Shown piece after piece: positions 43,235 through 52,289 of a DNA stretch of 64,000 nucleotides. The notes under the pieces are model-generated. The model worked only from the letters and a program-made list of their open reading frames with translations. It was not told where the DNA came from and searched no databases. The number at the start of each line of letters is the position of its first letter. Positions within the stretch are counted from its first letter, which is position 1. The stretch is from the NCBI GenBank assembly GCA_024638885.1, contig JAHEJL010000001.1, positions 521,001-585,000 of the forward strand. Direction: 5' to 3'. Position numbers and translations under genes: made by a program. Source of the DNA: Coraliomargarita sp. (lineage in GTDB: Bacteria > Verrucomicrobiota > Verrucomicrobiia > Opitutales > UBA953).

Positions 43235-44521
43235 TCAGATCAGCATCAGCGCCGGTTCTTCGAGGAGCTGCTTGAGCGCCTGGAGGAACTGCGCGCCGTT
43301 GGCGCCGTCGACCACGCGGTGGTCGCCGGAGAGGCCGATCACCATGCGGTGGCCGATGACCAGGCGGTCCTGGGCGTCGACGACGGGCTTCTTGATGGTC
43401 GCGCCGACGGAGAGGATCGCGGCGTTGGGCACGTTGATGATGCCGAAGAAGCCGGTGACGCCGTACATGCCGAGATTGGTGACCGTGAAGGTCGAACCCG
43501 ACATCTCGTTCGGGGTGAGCTTCTTCGAGCGGGCCTTGCCGATGAGGGACTTCGCCTCGACGGCGATGTCCTTCAGGGTCTTGGCGTGCGCGTCACGGAT
43601 GACCGGGGTGACCAGGCCGTCCTCGAGGGCGACGCCGAAGGAGAGGTGCACCGCACCGTGCTGGCGGATGCTCGTGCCGGCCCAGGAGGCGTTGACGGCG
43701 GGGACGCGGCGGAGGGCCTCGGCGGAGGCCTTCAGGATGAAGTCGTTGACCGAGAGCTTGATCGCGTCGGCGCCGGCGTCGGCGAGGCGCTTGTTCAGCG
43801 ATTCGCGCATGGCCATGAGCGGAGCGGCGTCGACTTCCACCTCGAGGTAGAAGTGCGGGACGGTGACCTTGGACTCGAGGAGTCGGCGGGCGATCGTCTG
43901 GCGCATGCCGCCCACGGGGACGTCGGCGTCAGGCTGGATACCCTTGCCGTCGGCGGGCGGAGCGACCGCGACGTTGATCGGTCCGGAAGGAGCGGCGACG
44001 GCCGGAGCCGAAGCGGCGGCGGCGACATCGCGACCGACGACGCGGCCACCGGGGCCGGTGCCGGCGAGGGCGGCGACGTTGAGCGCGGCCTTCTCGGCCA
44101 TGCGCTTGGCGTAAGGCGAGGCCTTGGCGCGGGAAGCGTCGGACTGCGGGGCGACGGCGCCGGAGGAGGCGGGAGCGGCGGGCACGCAGCTCACCGGGGT
44201 CTTCTCCGGGATCGCCGGGACGGCGGTCGCGGGCGCGGCGGCCTTGGGGGCCGGGGCGGCGGAAGGCTCAGGGGCGGCTTCGCCCTGCTTGCCGATGGCG
44301 CAGATCGGCGCGCCGACAGGCAGCTGCGAGCCGGCGGGGGCGTAGATCTTGAGGATCGTGCCCGGCACGGTGCAGGAGAGCTCCATCGTGGCCTTGTCGG
44401 TCTCGACTTCGCCCAGGATGTCGCCGAAGGCCACGGTCTGGCCTTCCTTGATGTTCCATTTCACCAAAGTCCCCACCGACATCGTGTCGGAGAGCTTCGG
44501 CATATCGATAATTTCAGCCAT
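43235..44521 (-). CDS. pdhC: Dihydrolipoamide acetyltransferase, pyruvate dehydrogenase E2
   Basis: Core of the pyruvate dehydrogenase complex; 428 residues. One lipoyl domain carries the modified K43 in ETDKATME. After an Ala/Pro-rich linker comes the E1/E3-binding domain (KASPYAKRMAEKAALN) and then the acetyltransferase domain with the catalytic DHRVVDG at 400-406. Third gene of the pdhA-pdhB-pdhC unit (22-bp gap from pdhB). The E3 dihydrolipoyl dehydrogenase is not in the window. Start ATG 44521. Confidence 0.94.
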   Translation of the reverse strand: MAEIIDMPKLSDTMSVGTLVKWNIKEGQTVAFGDILGEVETDKATMELSCTVPGTILKIYAPAGSQLPVGAPICAIGKQGEAAPEPSAAPAPKAAAPATAVPAIPEKTPVSCVPAAPASSGAVAPQSDASRAKASPYAKRMAEKAALNVAALAGTGPGGRVVGRDVAAAASAPAVAAPSGPINVAVAPPADGKGIQPDADVPVGGMRQTIARRLLESKVTVPHFYLEVEVDAAPLMAMRESLNKRLADAGADAIKLSVNDFILKASAEALRRVPAVNASWAGTSIRQHGAVHLSFGVALEDGLVTPVIRDAHAKTLKDIAVEAKSLIGKARSKKLTPNEMSGSTFTVTNLGMYGVTGFFGIINVPNAAILSVGATIKKPVVDAQDRLVIGHRMVIGLSGDHRVVDGANGAQFLQALKQLLEEPALMLI

Positions 44522-44542
44522 CGGATTTGAGAGGGTGGGGGA

Positions 44543-45520
44543 TTAGGCGAGGACCTTGAGGGCTTCGCGGACGACGCGGTTCACGTCGGGGAGCTGCTGG
44601 TCTTCGAGGCGCTTGCAGTAGATCTGCGGGGCGTCGATCGAGGACACGCGGTGGATCGGGGCGTCGAGCTCGTCGAACGCCTTCGACTGGATGAGGTAGG
44701 CCACCTGGGCGTCGACGCCGCAGAAAGGCTTGTTCTCTTCGACCAGCAGGGCGCGGTGCGTCTTGCGGACGGAGGCGAGGATGGTCTCCTCGTCGAGCGG
44801 GCGGATGGAGCGGAGGTCGACGACCTCGACGCTGACGCCGTGTTCCTTCTCGAGGACTTCGGCGGCCTTGAGGCTCGTGATCACGGCGCGGCCGTGGGCG
44901 ACGATGGTGAGGTCGGTGCCTTCGCGCTTCACGTCGGCGACGCCGAGGGGGACGATGTAGTCTTCGTCCGGGACCTCGCCCTTGTCGTTATAAAGGATGG
45001 TGTTCTCCATCACGTAGACCGGGTCGTTGTCGCGGATGGCCGCCTTGAGCAGGCCCTTGGCGTCGTACGGGGTGGCCGGGCAGACGACCTTGATGCCGGG
45101 GTGGGAGGCGAGGATGGCCTCCGGCGTGTGGGAGTGGGTGGCGCCGACGTTGGTGCCGCCGTTGGCCGGACCGCGGATGACGATCGGGCAGTTGATGAGG
45201 CCGCCGGACATGTAGCGGATGTTGCCGGCGTTGTTCACGATCTGGTCGAACGCGACGTACGAGAAGGACCAGAACATCAGCTCCATCACCGGGCGGATGC
45301 CGAGCATGGAGGCGCCGATGCCGAGGCCGATGAAGCCGGCTTCGGAGATCGGGGTGTCGACGATGCGCTTCGGGCCGAACTCCTTGAGGAGGCCTTCGGT
45401 GACCTTGTAGGCACCGTTGAACTGGGCGACTTCTTCGCCCATGATGACGACCTTGTCGTCGCGCTTGAGTTCTTCGCGCATCGCGGCGCGGAGCGCCTCG
45501 CGGTAGGAAATGACAGCCAT
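44543..45520 (-). CDS. pdhB: Pyruvate dehydrogenase E1 component beta subunit
   Basis: Beta half of the thiamine-diphosphate E1 heterotetramer; 325 residues. MGEEVAQFNGAYKVTEGL near the N-terminus includes the glutamate that activates the cofactor. RYMSGGLINCPIVIRGP and VVDLRSIRPLDEETI are standard E1-beta blocks. The first block's pattern favours pyruvate over branched-chain substrates, which the E2 partner supports. It lies 22 bp downstream of pdhA. Confidence 0.94.
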   Translation of the reverse strand: MAVISYREALRAAMREELKRDDKVVIMGEEVAQFNGAYKVTEGLLKEFGPKRIVDTPISEAGFIGLGIGASMLGIRPVMELMFWSFSYVAFDQIVNNAGNIRYMSGGLINCPIVIRGPANGGTNVGATHSHTPEAILASHPGIKVVCPATPYDAKGLLKAAIRDNDPVYVMENTILYNDKGEVPDEDYIVPLGVADVKREGTDLTIVAHGRAVITSLKAAEVLEKEHGVSVEVVDLRSIRPLDEETILASVRKTHRALLVEENKPFCGVDAQVAYLIQSKAFDELDAPIHRVSSIDAPQIYCKRLEDQQLPDVNRVVREALKVLA

Positions 45521-45542
45521 GGCAGTGTGTGCGAAGAAGGGA

Positions 45543-46649
45543 TTATTCGAAGATGATGGTGCCGCGGCTCGTGGTGTTCGGCCCGCGGTTGTCCTCTTCC
45601 CAGTAGATGTGCTTGGTGACGTCGGCGAGGGTGGGGTCCGGCGATTCGTCGGCGAAGACGGCGGCCTTGTCGGCCTCGGCCATCGCTTCCTCGTTGATCT
45701 TCTGGGAGAGTTCGGGGGTCAGGACCTTCTCGCGGAGGAGTTCCTGCTCGAAGAGGAGGACGGGGTCCTTCTTGTCGCGGTATTCCTTGATCTCCTCCTT
45801 GTCGCGGTAGGTCTTGTCCGGGTCGGCCATCGAGTGGCCGAAGTAGCGGTAGGTGAAGATCTCGAGGACGGTCGGCTTGGACTCCTCGTGGGCGCGCTTG
45901 AGGGCGGCGGCCGTCTTGGCGCGGACTTCGTAGACGTCGTGGCCGTTGATGACGTCCCAGGCCATGTTGTAGCCTTCGGCGCGCTTGGCGAGGCAGCCCG
46001 GGTGGGCGGTCGAGCGTTCCTGGGAGGTGCCCATGGAGTAGCCGTTGTTCTCGACCACGAAGATCATCGGGAGGTCCCAGAGGGCGGCGAGGTTGTAGGC
46101 CTCGTGGACCGCGCCCTGGTTGACGGCGCCGTCGCCCATGTAGGCGAGGCAGCTGCCCTTGAGGCCCATGTACTTGACGGCATAGGCGAGGCCGGTGCCG
46201 AGCGGGGCCTGGCCGCCGACGATGCCGTGGCCGCCCCAATAGTTCTTGTCCGGGGCGAAGTAGTGCATCGAGCCGCCTTTGCCCTGGGAGCAGCCGGTGA
46301 CGCGGCCGGTCAGTTCGGCCATGCACTCGTTCATGCCCATGCCGACCATCAGGCCGTGGCCGTGGTCGCGGTAGCCCGTGATGATGTGGTCGTGCTTGCC
46401 GAGGAGGGAGATGGTCCCGGCGGCGACGGCCTCCTGGCCGACGTAAAGGTGGAGGAAGCCGCCGATCTTGCCCTGCTGGTAGATACGGATGCAGCGCTGC
46501 TCAAAATGGCGGATACGGGCCATTTTGGTGTAAAGGGCGATTTTCTCGTCCTTCGACATGGAGGCGTTGACCGGATCTTTGGCGTATTCCGAAGGGCCGG
46601 CGGGGCGCTTCAGGGATTCCGGATGGGTAAGGACAGCGGGCTTGGCCAC
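45543..46649 (-). CDS. pdhA: Pyruvate dehydrogenase E1 component alpha subunit
   Basis: Alpha half of E1, which decarboxylates pyruvate on thiamine diphosphate; 368 residues. The TPP motif starts GDGAVNQGAVHEA and ends with VVENN. The phosphorylation-loop equivalent YRYFGHSMADPD is present. GKGGSMHYF is also diagnostic of E1 alpha. First gene of the operon, divergent from the HPr gene with a 141-bp shared upstream region that probably holds both promoters. Start ATG 46649. Confidence 0.94.
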   Translation of the reverse strand: MAKPAVLTHPESLKRPAGPSEYAKDPVNASMSKDEKIALYTKMARIRHFEQRCIRIYQQGKIGGFLHLYVGQEAVAAGTISLLGKHDHIITGYRDHGHGLMVGMGMNECMAELTGRVTGCSQGKGGSMHYFAPDKNYWGGHGIVGGQAPLGTGLAYAVKYMGLKGSCLAYMGDGAVNQGAVHEAYNLAALWDLPMIFVVENNGYSMGTSQERSTAHPGCLAKRAEGYNMAWDVINGHDVYEVRAKTAAALKRAHEESKPTVLEIFTYRYFGHSMADPDKTYRDKEEIKEYRDKKDPVLLFEQELLREKVLTPELSQKINEEAMAEADKAAVFADESPDPTLADVTKHIYWEEDNRGPNTTSRGTIIFE

Positions 46650-46790
46650 GGTAGTTCGTTTGGGTTGATTGGAGAGGTCTGGCGGGGAAGGTCAAGCGTC
46701 CCCTCCCTTGGGCTCAATTTGCCTTGACCCGCCTTGCCGCCAGCCTCCCTTTTCCTCTATCCTGTGTTCGTCGCAGGACCGACCCCTTAT

Positions 46791-47078
46791 ATGGAAGAAA
46801 CCCACGAGGCTTTGGCCCGCGAATTCACCGTGCAGAACCGGATGGGCATCCACACCCGCCCGGCTGCCCAGATCGTCCGCCTGGCGAACCGCTACCCGGA
46901 CGTCGAAATCACCGTCTCCAAGGACGAGGAGTCCGTGAACGGCAAGAGCATCATGGGCCTCATGATGCTGGCCGCCGGCCAGGGTTCGAAGCTCCGCTTC
47001 TCGGTCCGGGGCAAGGATGGCGCCGCCCTCCTCGGCGAGATGGAAGCCCTGTTCGCCCGTAAGTTCGACGAGTCCTGA
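46791..47078 (+). CDS. HPr family phosphocarrier protein
   Basis: A 95-residue HPr. The phosphorylated H21 is in MGIHTRPAAQ, and S53 in NGKSIMGLM matches the regulatory serine phosphorylated by HPr kinase in many bacteria. No PTS enzyme I or sugar-specific component is nearby, so a regulatory role, as in other bacteria with incomplete PTS, is plausible. Start is the ATG at 46791 (MEETHEALAREF); a frame upstream is open but unlike HPr. The next gene begins 12 bp downstream. Confidence 0.92.
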   Translation: MEETHEALAREFTVQNRMGIHTRPAAQIVRLANRYPDVEITVSKDEESVNGKSIMGLMMLAAGQGSKLRFSVRGKDGAALLGEMEALFARKFDES

Positions 47079-47090
47079 CCCCCTTTCCCC

Positions 47091-48278
47091 ATGTTCGCCT
47101 TCCTCGCCTCCCTGATCTTCGTCGCCGCCGGAGAGGTGGCGACTCCGCCCCCGTCCATCCCGGACGTCGAGGTGGTCCGTTACCTTAAGTCCAACGAACT
47201 GGCGGAGTGGAACAGCGCCATGCGTATCACCGCCGCCGGCGAGACCCGCGTGAAGACCGGCCAGAGCATCCTGGCTACCAGTGGTTCCGCCGCGGCCGCC
47301 AACAAAGGCCCTAAGGTCGGCGGCCTGACCGAGACGCCGGAGCAGGTGAAGGCCCGCTCCCAGAAGCTGATCGACGAAGGTAATGCCCAGATCCAGCAGG
47401 CCCTGCCTTCGCTCACCCGCCTCCGCGCCGCCGCCACCGCCCGCGCCGCCGAAAAGACCAAGCCCGTCGTGCTTGCCGTCGACCTGGCGCCCGCCGCCTG
47501 GAACGTGGCCGTGACCCAGTCCGTCGTCCGCCTCCAGAAGCAGGCCCGCGACGCCGGCTTCGCCAAGGCCCACCTCATCGGCGCCATCAGCCTCCTCGGC
47601 GACGGCAAGCTCAGCCGCCCGGCCGAGATGACCGCCGACCTCCGCGCCGCCTGGACCAAGGCCGACGACAAGTCGCTGGCCCCCGTCCCGGCCGATGGCT
47701 ACGCCTACGTGCCCGGCGCCGACAAGGCCCTGGCCGCCATTTCCAAGGGCATCCCCGCCGCCACCGCGCCCAAGCAGCTGGCCGTCGTCTGGGCCGAATA
47801 TTACGCCGTCTCCGCCGAAGGCAGCCGCGGCCTTCTCTTCCTGCGTCTCGCCGACGCCGCCACGATGCGGATCGTCGCCTCCGAGGTCGCCTTCACCGAG
47901 TTCGGCGCGACCGCCGCGCCGGTCGGCACGTGCGCCGTCGCCCTGCGCGACGAACGCAGCTTCCTGCCCCGCCTCGCCGAAAGCGGCGACTGGCTGCTCG
48001 GCTTCGATCGCGCCAGCAATCCGCTCGGCTCCGCCTTGCTCGCCCATCTCAGCGTCACGCAGGCGAAGGTCGGCATGACCGCCGCCCCTTACGTGATCGC
48101 CGTCGCCGGCGGCGGCCCGGCCGCCGCGGAAGGCGTGCGCGCGAAGTGGCGCGCCGTCACGGCCACGGCTCCGGCCGGCACGCTCGCCTTCCAGGTCTCG
48201 AGCATCCCGACGGGCGCCGACGGCGTCGACGTCGGCCAGCTCACGCTGAAGGTCGTCGCGCCCGCCGCGGCGAAGTGA
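47091..48278 (+). CDS. Hypothetical exported protein
   Basis: A 395-residue protein with an N-terminal hydrophobic leader (MFAFLASLIFVAAG), Ala-rich throughout. No known domain is recognised. It has a possible coiled coil around 95-125 (QVKARSQKLIDEGNAQIQQA) and alternating beta/helix segments later. It follows HPr closely and may be co-transcribed. The stop abuts the def stop on the other strand (TGATCA at 48276-48281). Confidence 0.6.
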   Translation: MFAFLASLIFVAAGEVATPPPSIPDVEVVRYLKSNELAEWNSAMRITAAGETRVKTGQSILATSGSAAAANKGPKVGGLTETPEQVKARSQKLIDEGNAQIQQALPSLTRLRAAATARAAEKTKPVVLAVDLAPAAWNVAVTQSVVRLQKQARDAGFAKAHLIGAISLLGDGKLSRPAEMTADLRAAWTKADDKSLAPVPADGYAYVPGADKALAAISKGIPAATAPKQLAVVWAEYYAVSAEGSRGLLFLRLADAATMRIVASEVAFTEFGATAAPVGTCAVALRDERSFLPRLAESGDWLLGFDRASNPLGSALLAHLSVTQAKVGMTAAPYVIAVAGGGPAAAEGVRAKWRAVTATAPAGTLAFQVSSIPTGADGVDVGQLTLKVVAPAAAK

Positions 48279-48860
48279 TCAGCCTTGCGCCTTGCGCGCG
48301 GCCTTCATCTCGGCGGTCGTCGCGCGCTTGAGTTTCTTCACCTTCGCCGCGGTGAGCAGCTGGTGCGGGCGCGTCATGCGGTCGATGAACAGCACGCCCT
48401 GGCAATGGTCATGCTCATGCTGGACGCAGCGCGCGAGCAGGCCGGCGCATTCGAGCACGTGCGGCGCGCCGTCGGCGTCGCGGTAGCGGACGATCGCGCG
48501 TTCGACGCGTTCGACGTCGCCGGTGATGCCGGGAAAGGAGAGGCAGCCTTCGGTGTAGGTCTCGGGCTCGCCGGCCGGCACCGTCACCGTCGCGTTGGCG
48601 AGCAGCATCGGCATGATCTCGTCAGGCTGGCAGGCCTTGCCGTCGAGCACCGGAAGATAGTCCTCGTCGTGGACGTCCATGACGAAGAGCTGCAGCGAGA
48701 GCCCGACCTGCGGGGCCGCGAGGCCGATGCCCTTGGCGGTCTTCATCGCGCGCAGCATCGCGTCGCCGAGGGAACGGAGGGCCGGGCCGAACTCCTTCAC
48801 GGGCTCGCCCTTGGCCCGGAGGACCGGGTCGCCGTAGGGGCGGATGGTGAATTCGGCCAT
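48279..48860 (-). CDS. def: Peptide deformylase
   Basis: Metalloenzyme that removes the N-formyl group from new proteins; 193 residues. The three conserved motifs are GIGLAAPQVG (44-53), EGCLS (104-108) and HEHDH (148-152), giving C106, H148 and H152 as metal ligands and E149 as base. The fmt gene, a common partner, is absent here. Start ATG 48860 (MAEFTIRPYGDPVLR). Confidence 0.96.
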   Translation of the reverse strand: MAEFTIRPYGDPVLRAKGEPVKEFGPALRSLGDAMLRAMKTAKGIGLAAPQVGLSLQLFVMDVHDEDYLPVLDGKACQPDEIMPMLLANATVTVPAGEPETYTEGCLSFPGITGDVERVERAIVRYRDADGAPHVLECAGLLARCVQHEHDHCQGVLFIDRMTRPHQLLTAAKVKKLKRATTAEMKAARKAQG

Positions 48861-48904
48861 GGCTTCTGGTTACCTTTTCGCGTCGTCCGGGGAAGCGAAA
48901 TCGC

Positions 48905-49423
48905 TCAGCGCTTGTCGCCGAAGTCGCCTTTTTCGCAGCGACGGACGAAGGCTTCCGCGCGCTTGCGGATGCCGTCCCACTTCTCGCGCAGTTCCTGGGT
49001 CTCGTCGGCGGTGATGCGATGGTCCTCGATGGCGTCGGCGACGTCCGCGATCAGCAGGCCGAACTCACGGACGAGGGCGTTGGCCGCCTTGTCGAGGTTC
49101 CCGGCCGGGGCTTCGCTGTCGATCGGCGTGAACTGGCCGCCGGCACGCTGGGCGAGCCAGTCGACGATGCGGGTGTCGCCGGTGAGGTCGATGAGGAGCG
49201 CGGTGCGGTGCAGCGGATTCGGCTGGCCGCTGCCTTGTTCGGCGGGCTCGCGCCACTTGTAGAGCATCGACGGGGAGACGCCGAGGGACTTGGCGATCTC
49301 GCCATGCTTGGTCAGCTGGCCGTCCTTGGCGCCGCCTTGGCCGGCCTTGAGGAGCGCGTCCTGCAGCACGTGGTGGGCCTCCTTCACGGGGGAGCGGCGA
49401 GGGGCGGGAGCTTTCTTGGCCAT
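48905..49423 (-). CDS. Putative HTH regulator resembling phage CII-like proteins
   Basis: A 172-residue protein. After a basic N-terminus comes a helix-turn-helix-like HGEIAKSLGVSPSMLYKWRE. It continues with LHRTALLIDLTGDTRIVDWL and then a helical C-terminus with LIADVADAIEDHRITADE. This layout recalls phage regulatory CII-like proteins (PF06892), where TGD.R followed by a LA..G segment is typical; the match is by eye. No other phage gene is near. Start ATG 49423 (MAKKAPAPRRSP); the longer upstream frame is not supported. Confidence 0.6.
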   Translation of the reverse strand: MAKKAPAPRRSPVKEAHHVLQDALLKAGQGGAKDGQLTKHGEIAKSLGVSPSMLYKWREPAEQGSGQPNPLHRTALLIDLTGDTRIVDWLAQRAGGQFTPIDSEAPAGNLDKAANALVREFGLLIADVADAIEDHRITADETQELREKWDGIRKRAEAFVRRCEKGDFGDKR

Positions 49424-49553
49424 GGGGCAGGATAGGGCGGCCCCGGCGTTTTCCGCAAGCGTGCGGCGGGGGTTACAGGTCCGCCGGCGGTTTGTAAGCC
49501 GTCGGGCCGAGAAAAGATTGGAAAGGGGCGGCCCCGAAGGCATCGTCCGAGGC

Positions 49554-50057
49554 ATGATGCTCTGCGCCGCCTCCCCCGAAGAGGTCTCCCTGGTCCTGCC
49601 GATCGGCCTCCTGGTCGCCGGCCTCGTCCTGATCGCCGCGGAGTTCTTCCTGCCCACGGTCTTCCTCGGCTTCGTCGGCGCGGTGGTCTCCTTCGTCGGC
49701 ATCTATTTCTCCGCCGCCGCCGGCGCCGCCACCTGCGCGGTGTTCAGCGCGGTCTTCCTGGCCGTCCTGGCGCTCGAGTTCTTCGCCTTCCGCCGGATCC
49801 TGCCGCAGACCGCCATCGGCCGCTCGATGATCAACGTCAGCAGCAACGAAGGCGCCGCCGTCCCGGCCGCCGCCGGCTACGCGGCCTACGTCGGCAAGAC
49901 CGGCAAGGCCGTCACGGTCCTCGCCCCTTCGGGCACCGTCGAGATCGAAGGCGCGCTCGTCGAGGCCTTCTCGCTCGACGGCTTCGTCGAACGGCACGCC
50001 GCCGTCATCGTCACCGAAGCCGGCTCCGGCCGCGTGACCGTCCGCCGCTCCCGCTGA
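49554..50057 (+). CDS. NfeD-like membrane protein
   Basis: A 167-residue protein with about three membrane helices in the first 80 residues ([37 protein letters not shown]) and a C-terminal OB-fold-like domain ([19 protein letters not shown]). This short NfeD type sits beside a flotillin in many bacteria and is thought to work with it in membrane domains. The gene is 7 bp upstream of the flotillin gene. Two adjacent ATG codons (49554, 49557) could start it. Confidence 0.82.
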   Translation: MMLCAASPEEVSLVLPIGLLVAGLVLIAAEFFLPTVFLGFVGAVVSFVGIYFSAAAGAATCAVFSAVFLAVLALEFFAFRRILPQTAIGRSMINVSSNEGAAVPAAAGYAAYVGKTGKAVTVLAPSGTVEIEGALVEAFSLDGFVERHAAVIVTEAGSGRVTVRRSR

Positions 50058-50064
50058 ACCCCTG

Positions 50065-51102
50065 ATGCTTTCCTCCATGAATCCTGACAACGCCGTCCTC
50101 ACCATCGTCGCCTGGGTCGCGGCGGGCGCCCTGCTGCTGCTCGTCCTCTTCCTGCTCTCCTTCCTCACGGTCTGGGTGCGCGCCCGTCTCGCCGGCGCCG
50201 AGGTCGGGTTGTTCGACCTCGTCGGCATGCGCCTCCGCGGCGTGCCTTACAGCGTGATCGTCGACGCCAAGATCGCCGCCACCAAGGCCGGCCTCTCGGT
50301 CGACGTCGAGAAGATCGACGCCCATTACCTCGCCGGCGGCAACATCGTGCAGACGGTGCAGGCCCTCATCGCCGCCCAGAAGGCCGGCCTCCATCTCGAC
50401 TGGAACCGCGCCTGCGCGATCGACATCGCGACCCGCGGCACGAACAAGTCGGTCCTCGAGGCCGTGCTCACCTCCGTCAGCCCGAAGGTCATCGACTGCC
50501 CGAACCCGGCCAGCGGCCGCACCACCATCGACGCCGTCGCCAAGGACGGCATCCAGGTGAAGGTGAAGGCCCGCGTGACCGTGCGCACCAACCTCGACCG
50601 CTTCGTCGGCGGCGCCCAGGAGGAGACCATCATCGCCCGCGTCGGCGAAGGCATCGTCACCACCATCGGTTCCTCCGAGAGCTACAAGGTCGTGCTCGAG
50701 AACCCCGACCGCATCTCGAAGACCGTGCTCGAACGCGGCCTCGACGCCCATACCGCCTACGAGATCATGTCCATCGACATCGCCGACGTCGACGTCGGCG
50801 ACAACATCGGCGCGATGCTCCAGGAGGCGCAGGCCAACGCCAACAAGAACATGGCGCAGGCCCAGGCCGAGATCCGTCGCGCCGCCGCCGTCGCGCTCGA
50901 GCAGGAGATGCGCGCCCGCGTCGAGGAGATGCGCGCCCGCGTCGTCGAAGCCGAGGCCCAGATCCCGCAGGCCCTCGCCGACGCGCTTCGTTCCGGCCGC
51001 ATGGGCTACATGGATTTCCAGCGACTCGAAAACCTCCGTTCCGACACCGAGATGCGCAAGGGCATCGCCGGTGACGGTCCTGCCCCCGGCGCCAAGGCCT
51101 GA
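50065..51102 (+). CDS. floA: Flotillin-like protein FloA
   Basis: A 345-residue SPFH-related membrane scaffold. A single N-terminal helix ([19 protein letters not shown]) is followed by [14 protein letters not shown] and the conserved [15 protein letters not shown] region. Alanine/glutamate-rich coiled coil occupies about 260-310 ([19 protein letters not shown]). The length and opening match FloA/YqfA. Flotillins cluster proteins in functional membrane microdomains. Central gene of an NfeD-FloA-small protein operon. Start ATG 50065 or 50077. Confidence 0.92.
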   Translation: MLSSMNPDNAVLTIVAWVAAGALLLLVLFLLSFLTVWVRARLAGAEVGLFDLVGMRLRGVPYSVIVDAKIAATKAGLSVDVEKIDAHYLAGGNIVQTVQALIAAQKAGLHLDWNRACAIDIATRGTNKSVLEAVLTSVSPKVIDCPNPASGRTTIDAVAKDGIQVKVKARVTVRTNLDRFVGGAQEETIIARVGEGIVTTIGSSESYKVVLENPDRISKTVLERGLDAHTAYEIMSIDIADVDVGDNIGAMLQEAQANANKNMAQAQAEIRRAAAVALEQEMRARVEEMRARVVEAEAQIPQALADALRSGRMGYMDFQRLENLRSDTEMRKGIAGDGPAPGAKA

Positions 51103-51104
51103 GC

Positions 51105-51476
51105 ATGAAGGTCACCGTCTTCGGTTTCGTCGCCTTCGCCGTGGTCGTCCTCGTGGCGGCCCGCGGCGCGTTCGAGTTCCTGAAGAAGCTGGCCGAGGAA
51201 TCTTCCGCGCAGCCGCCGAGCTTGCCGCCGGCGCAGCCGCGCCGGGCCCGTCGCGCCCGCGCCAACGCGGCGAAGCCCGCGCCGGAACCGGAACCGGAAC
51301 CGGCCGCGCCGGTCGCCGCGCCGGCCGCGCATCTCGACGCCAGCAGCCTGCAGGTCACCCGTCCGGCCCGCGCCCGCTCCCGTGCGCAGTTCTTCGGTCG
51401 TTTCGCGCTCCGCCAGGCGATCGTCGCCCGCGAGGTGCTCGGTCCGCCCCTTTCGCTCCGCCCGCCGCGCTTCTGA
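51105..51476 (+). CDS. Small membrane-anchored protein, third gene of the flotillin operon
   Basis: A 123-residue protein, 2 bp after floA. It has an N-terminal hydrophobic helix (VTVFGFVAFAVVVLVAARGA), a Pro/Glu/Ala-rich linker (PAPEPEPEPAAPVAAPAA) and a compact C-terminal basic segment (RAQFFGRFALRQAIVAREVL). No family is recognised. Tight linkage suggests a role with FloA and NfeD at the membrane. The stop abuts that of the convergent permease gene (TGATCA at 51474-51479). Confidence 0.7.
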   Translation: MKVTVFGFVAFAVVVLVAARGAFEFLKKLAEESSAQPPSLPPAQPRRARRARANAAKPAPEPEPEPAAPVAAPAAHLDASSLQVTRPARARSRAQFFGRFALRQAIVAREVLGPPLSLRPPRF

Positions 51477-52289
51477 TCAGCGCCGCGGCGCCAGGAGGCG
51501 CGCCGCGAGATAAGGCAGCGTGCAGCAGAGCACGATGCCCGCGCCGGACGGCACGGACGGCAGGTAATAGGAAAGATAAAGTCCGGCTCCGCCGCCGACG
51601 AGCGCGCAGCCGACGCCCCAGGCCATGACCTGCGGCACGGTCCGGCCGAGCAGCACGCCGGTCGCCGCGGGGATGACGAAGAGCGCGGTGGTCAGCAACG
51701 CCCCGACGAGCCGCACGCAGGCGACCGAGCCGAGCGCGACGAGGACGAGGAGCACGACGCGCATGAGCGCCGGGCGCGCGCCGAGCAGGCTCGCGTACTC
51801 CTCGTCGAAGGAGGCCAGCTCGAGCTCCTTGTGCAACGCGCGCAGGCCGAAGAGCACGATCGTCGCGGTGCCGCCGATGACGAGCAGGTCATCCTTGCCG
51901 ACGGACACGACGCTGCCGAAGAGCAGGCCGGCGAAGTCGCGCCAGGAGTTAGCCTGCTGCATGAGCGCGACGCCCGCGGCGAACATCACCGAGAGCATGA
52001 CGCCGACCGCGCTGTCCTCGCTGGTGCCCTTGCGCGAGGCGAGCCAGGCGGCGCCGGCGGCGGTGAGCAAGGCCGCGGCGAGGGCGCCGAGGTAAGGAGA
52101 GACGCCGAGGAGGAGGGCGCCGACGACGCCCGGCAGGATGGAGTGGGTGAGGGCGGTGCTCACGAAGGCCATGCGGCGCAGCACCACGTAGGCGCCGAGG
52201 CAGGCGCAGGTCGCGCCGCTCAGCGCGACGGCGGCGAGCGCGCGCACGAAGAACGGCTCGCTCAGCGGTTCGGTCAGGATCTCAAGCAT
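51477..52289 (-). CDS. Metal ABC transporter permease (ZnuB/MntB family)
   Basis: A 270-residue integral membrane protein with about eight helices. LGAYVVLRRMAFVSTALTHS and SFDEEYASLLGARP match the ABC-3 family of zinc/manganese permeases, including the coupling-helix region. It is the last gene of a three-gene transporter operon; its start overlaps the ATPase gene by 8 bp. The metal cannot be decided from the permease alone. Confidence 0.9.
   Translation of the reverse strand: MLEILTEPLSEPFFVRALAAVALSGATCACLGAYVVLRRMAFVSTALTHSILPGVVGALLLGVSPYLGALAAALLTAAGAAWLASRKGTSEDSAVGVMLSVMFAAGVALMQQANSWRDFAGLLFGSVVSVGKDDLLVIGGTATIVLFGLRALHKELELASFDEEYASLLGARPALMRVVLLVLVALGSVACVRLVGALLTTALFVIPAATGVLLGRTVPQVMAWGVGCALVGGGAGLYLSYYLPSVPSGAGIVLCCTLPYLAARLLAPRR

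Noticed and set aside
48905..49423. Prophage remnant
   Set aside because: Only one CII-like protein is present, with no integrase, structural or lysis genes near it.
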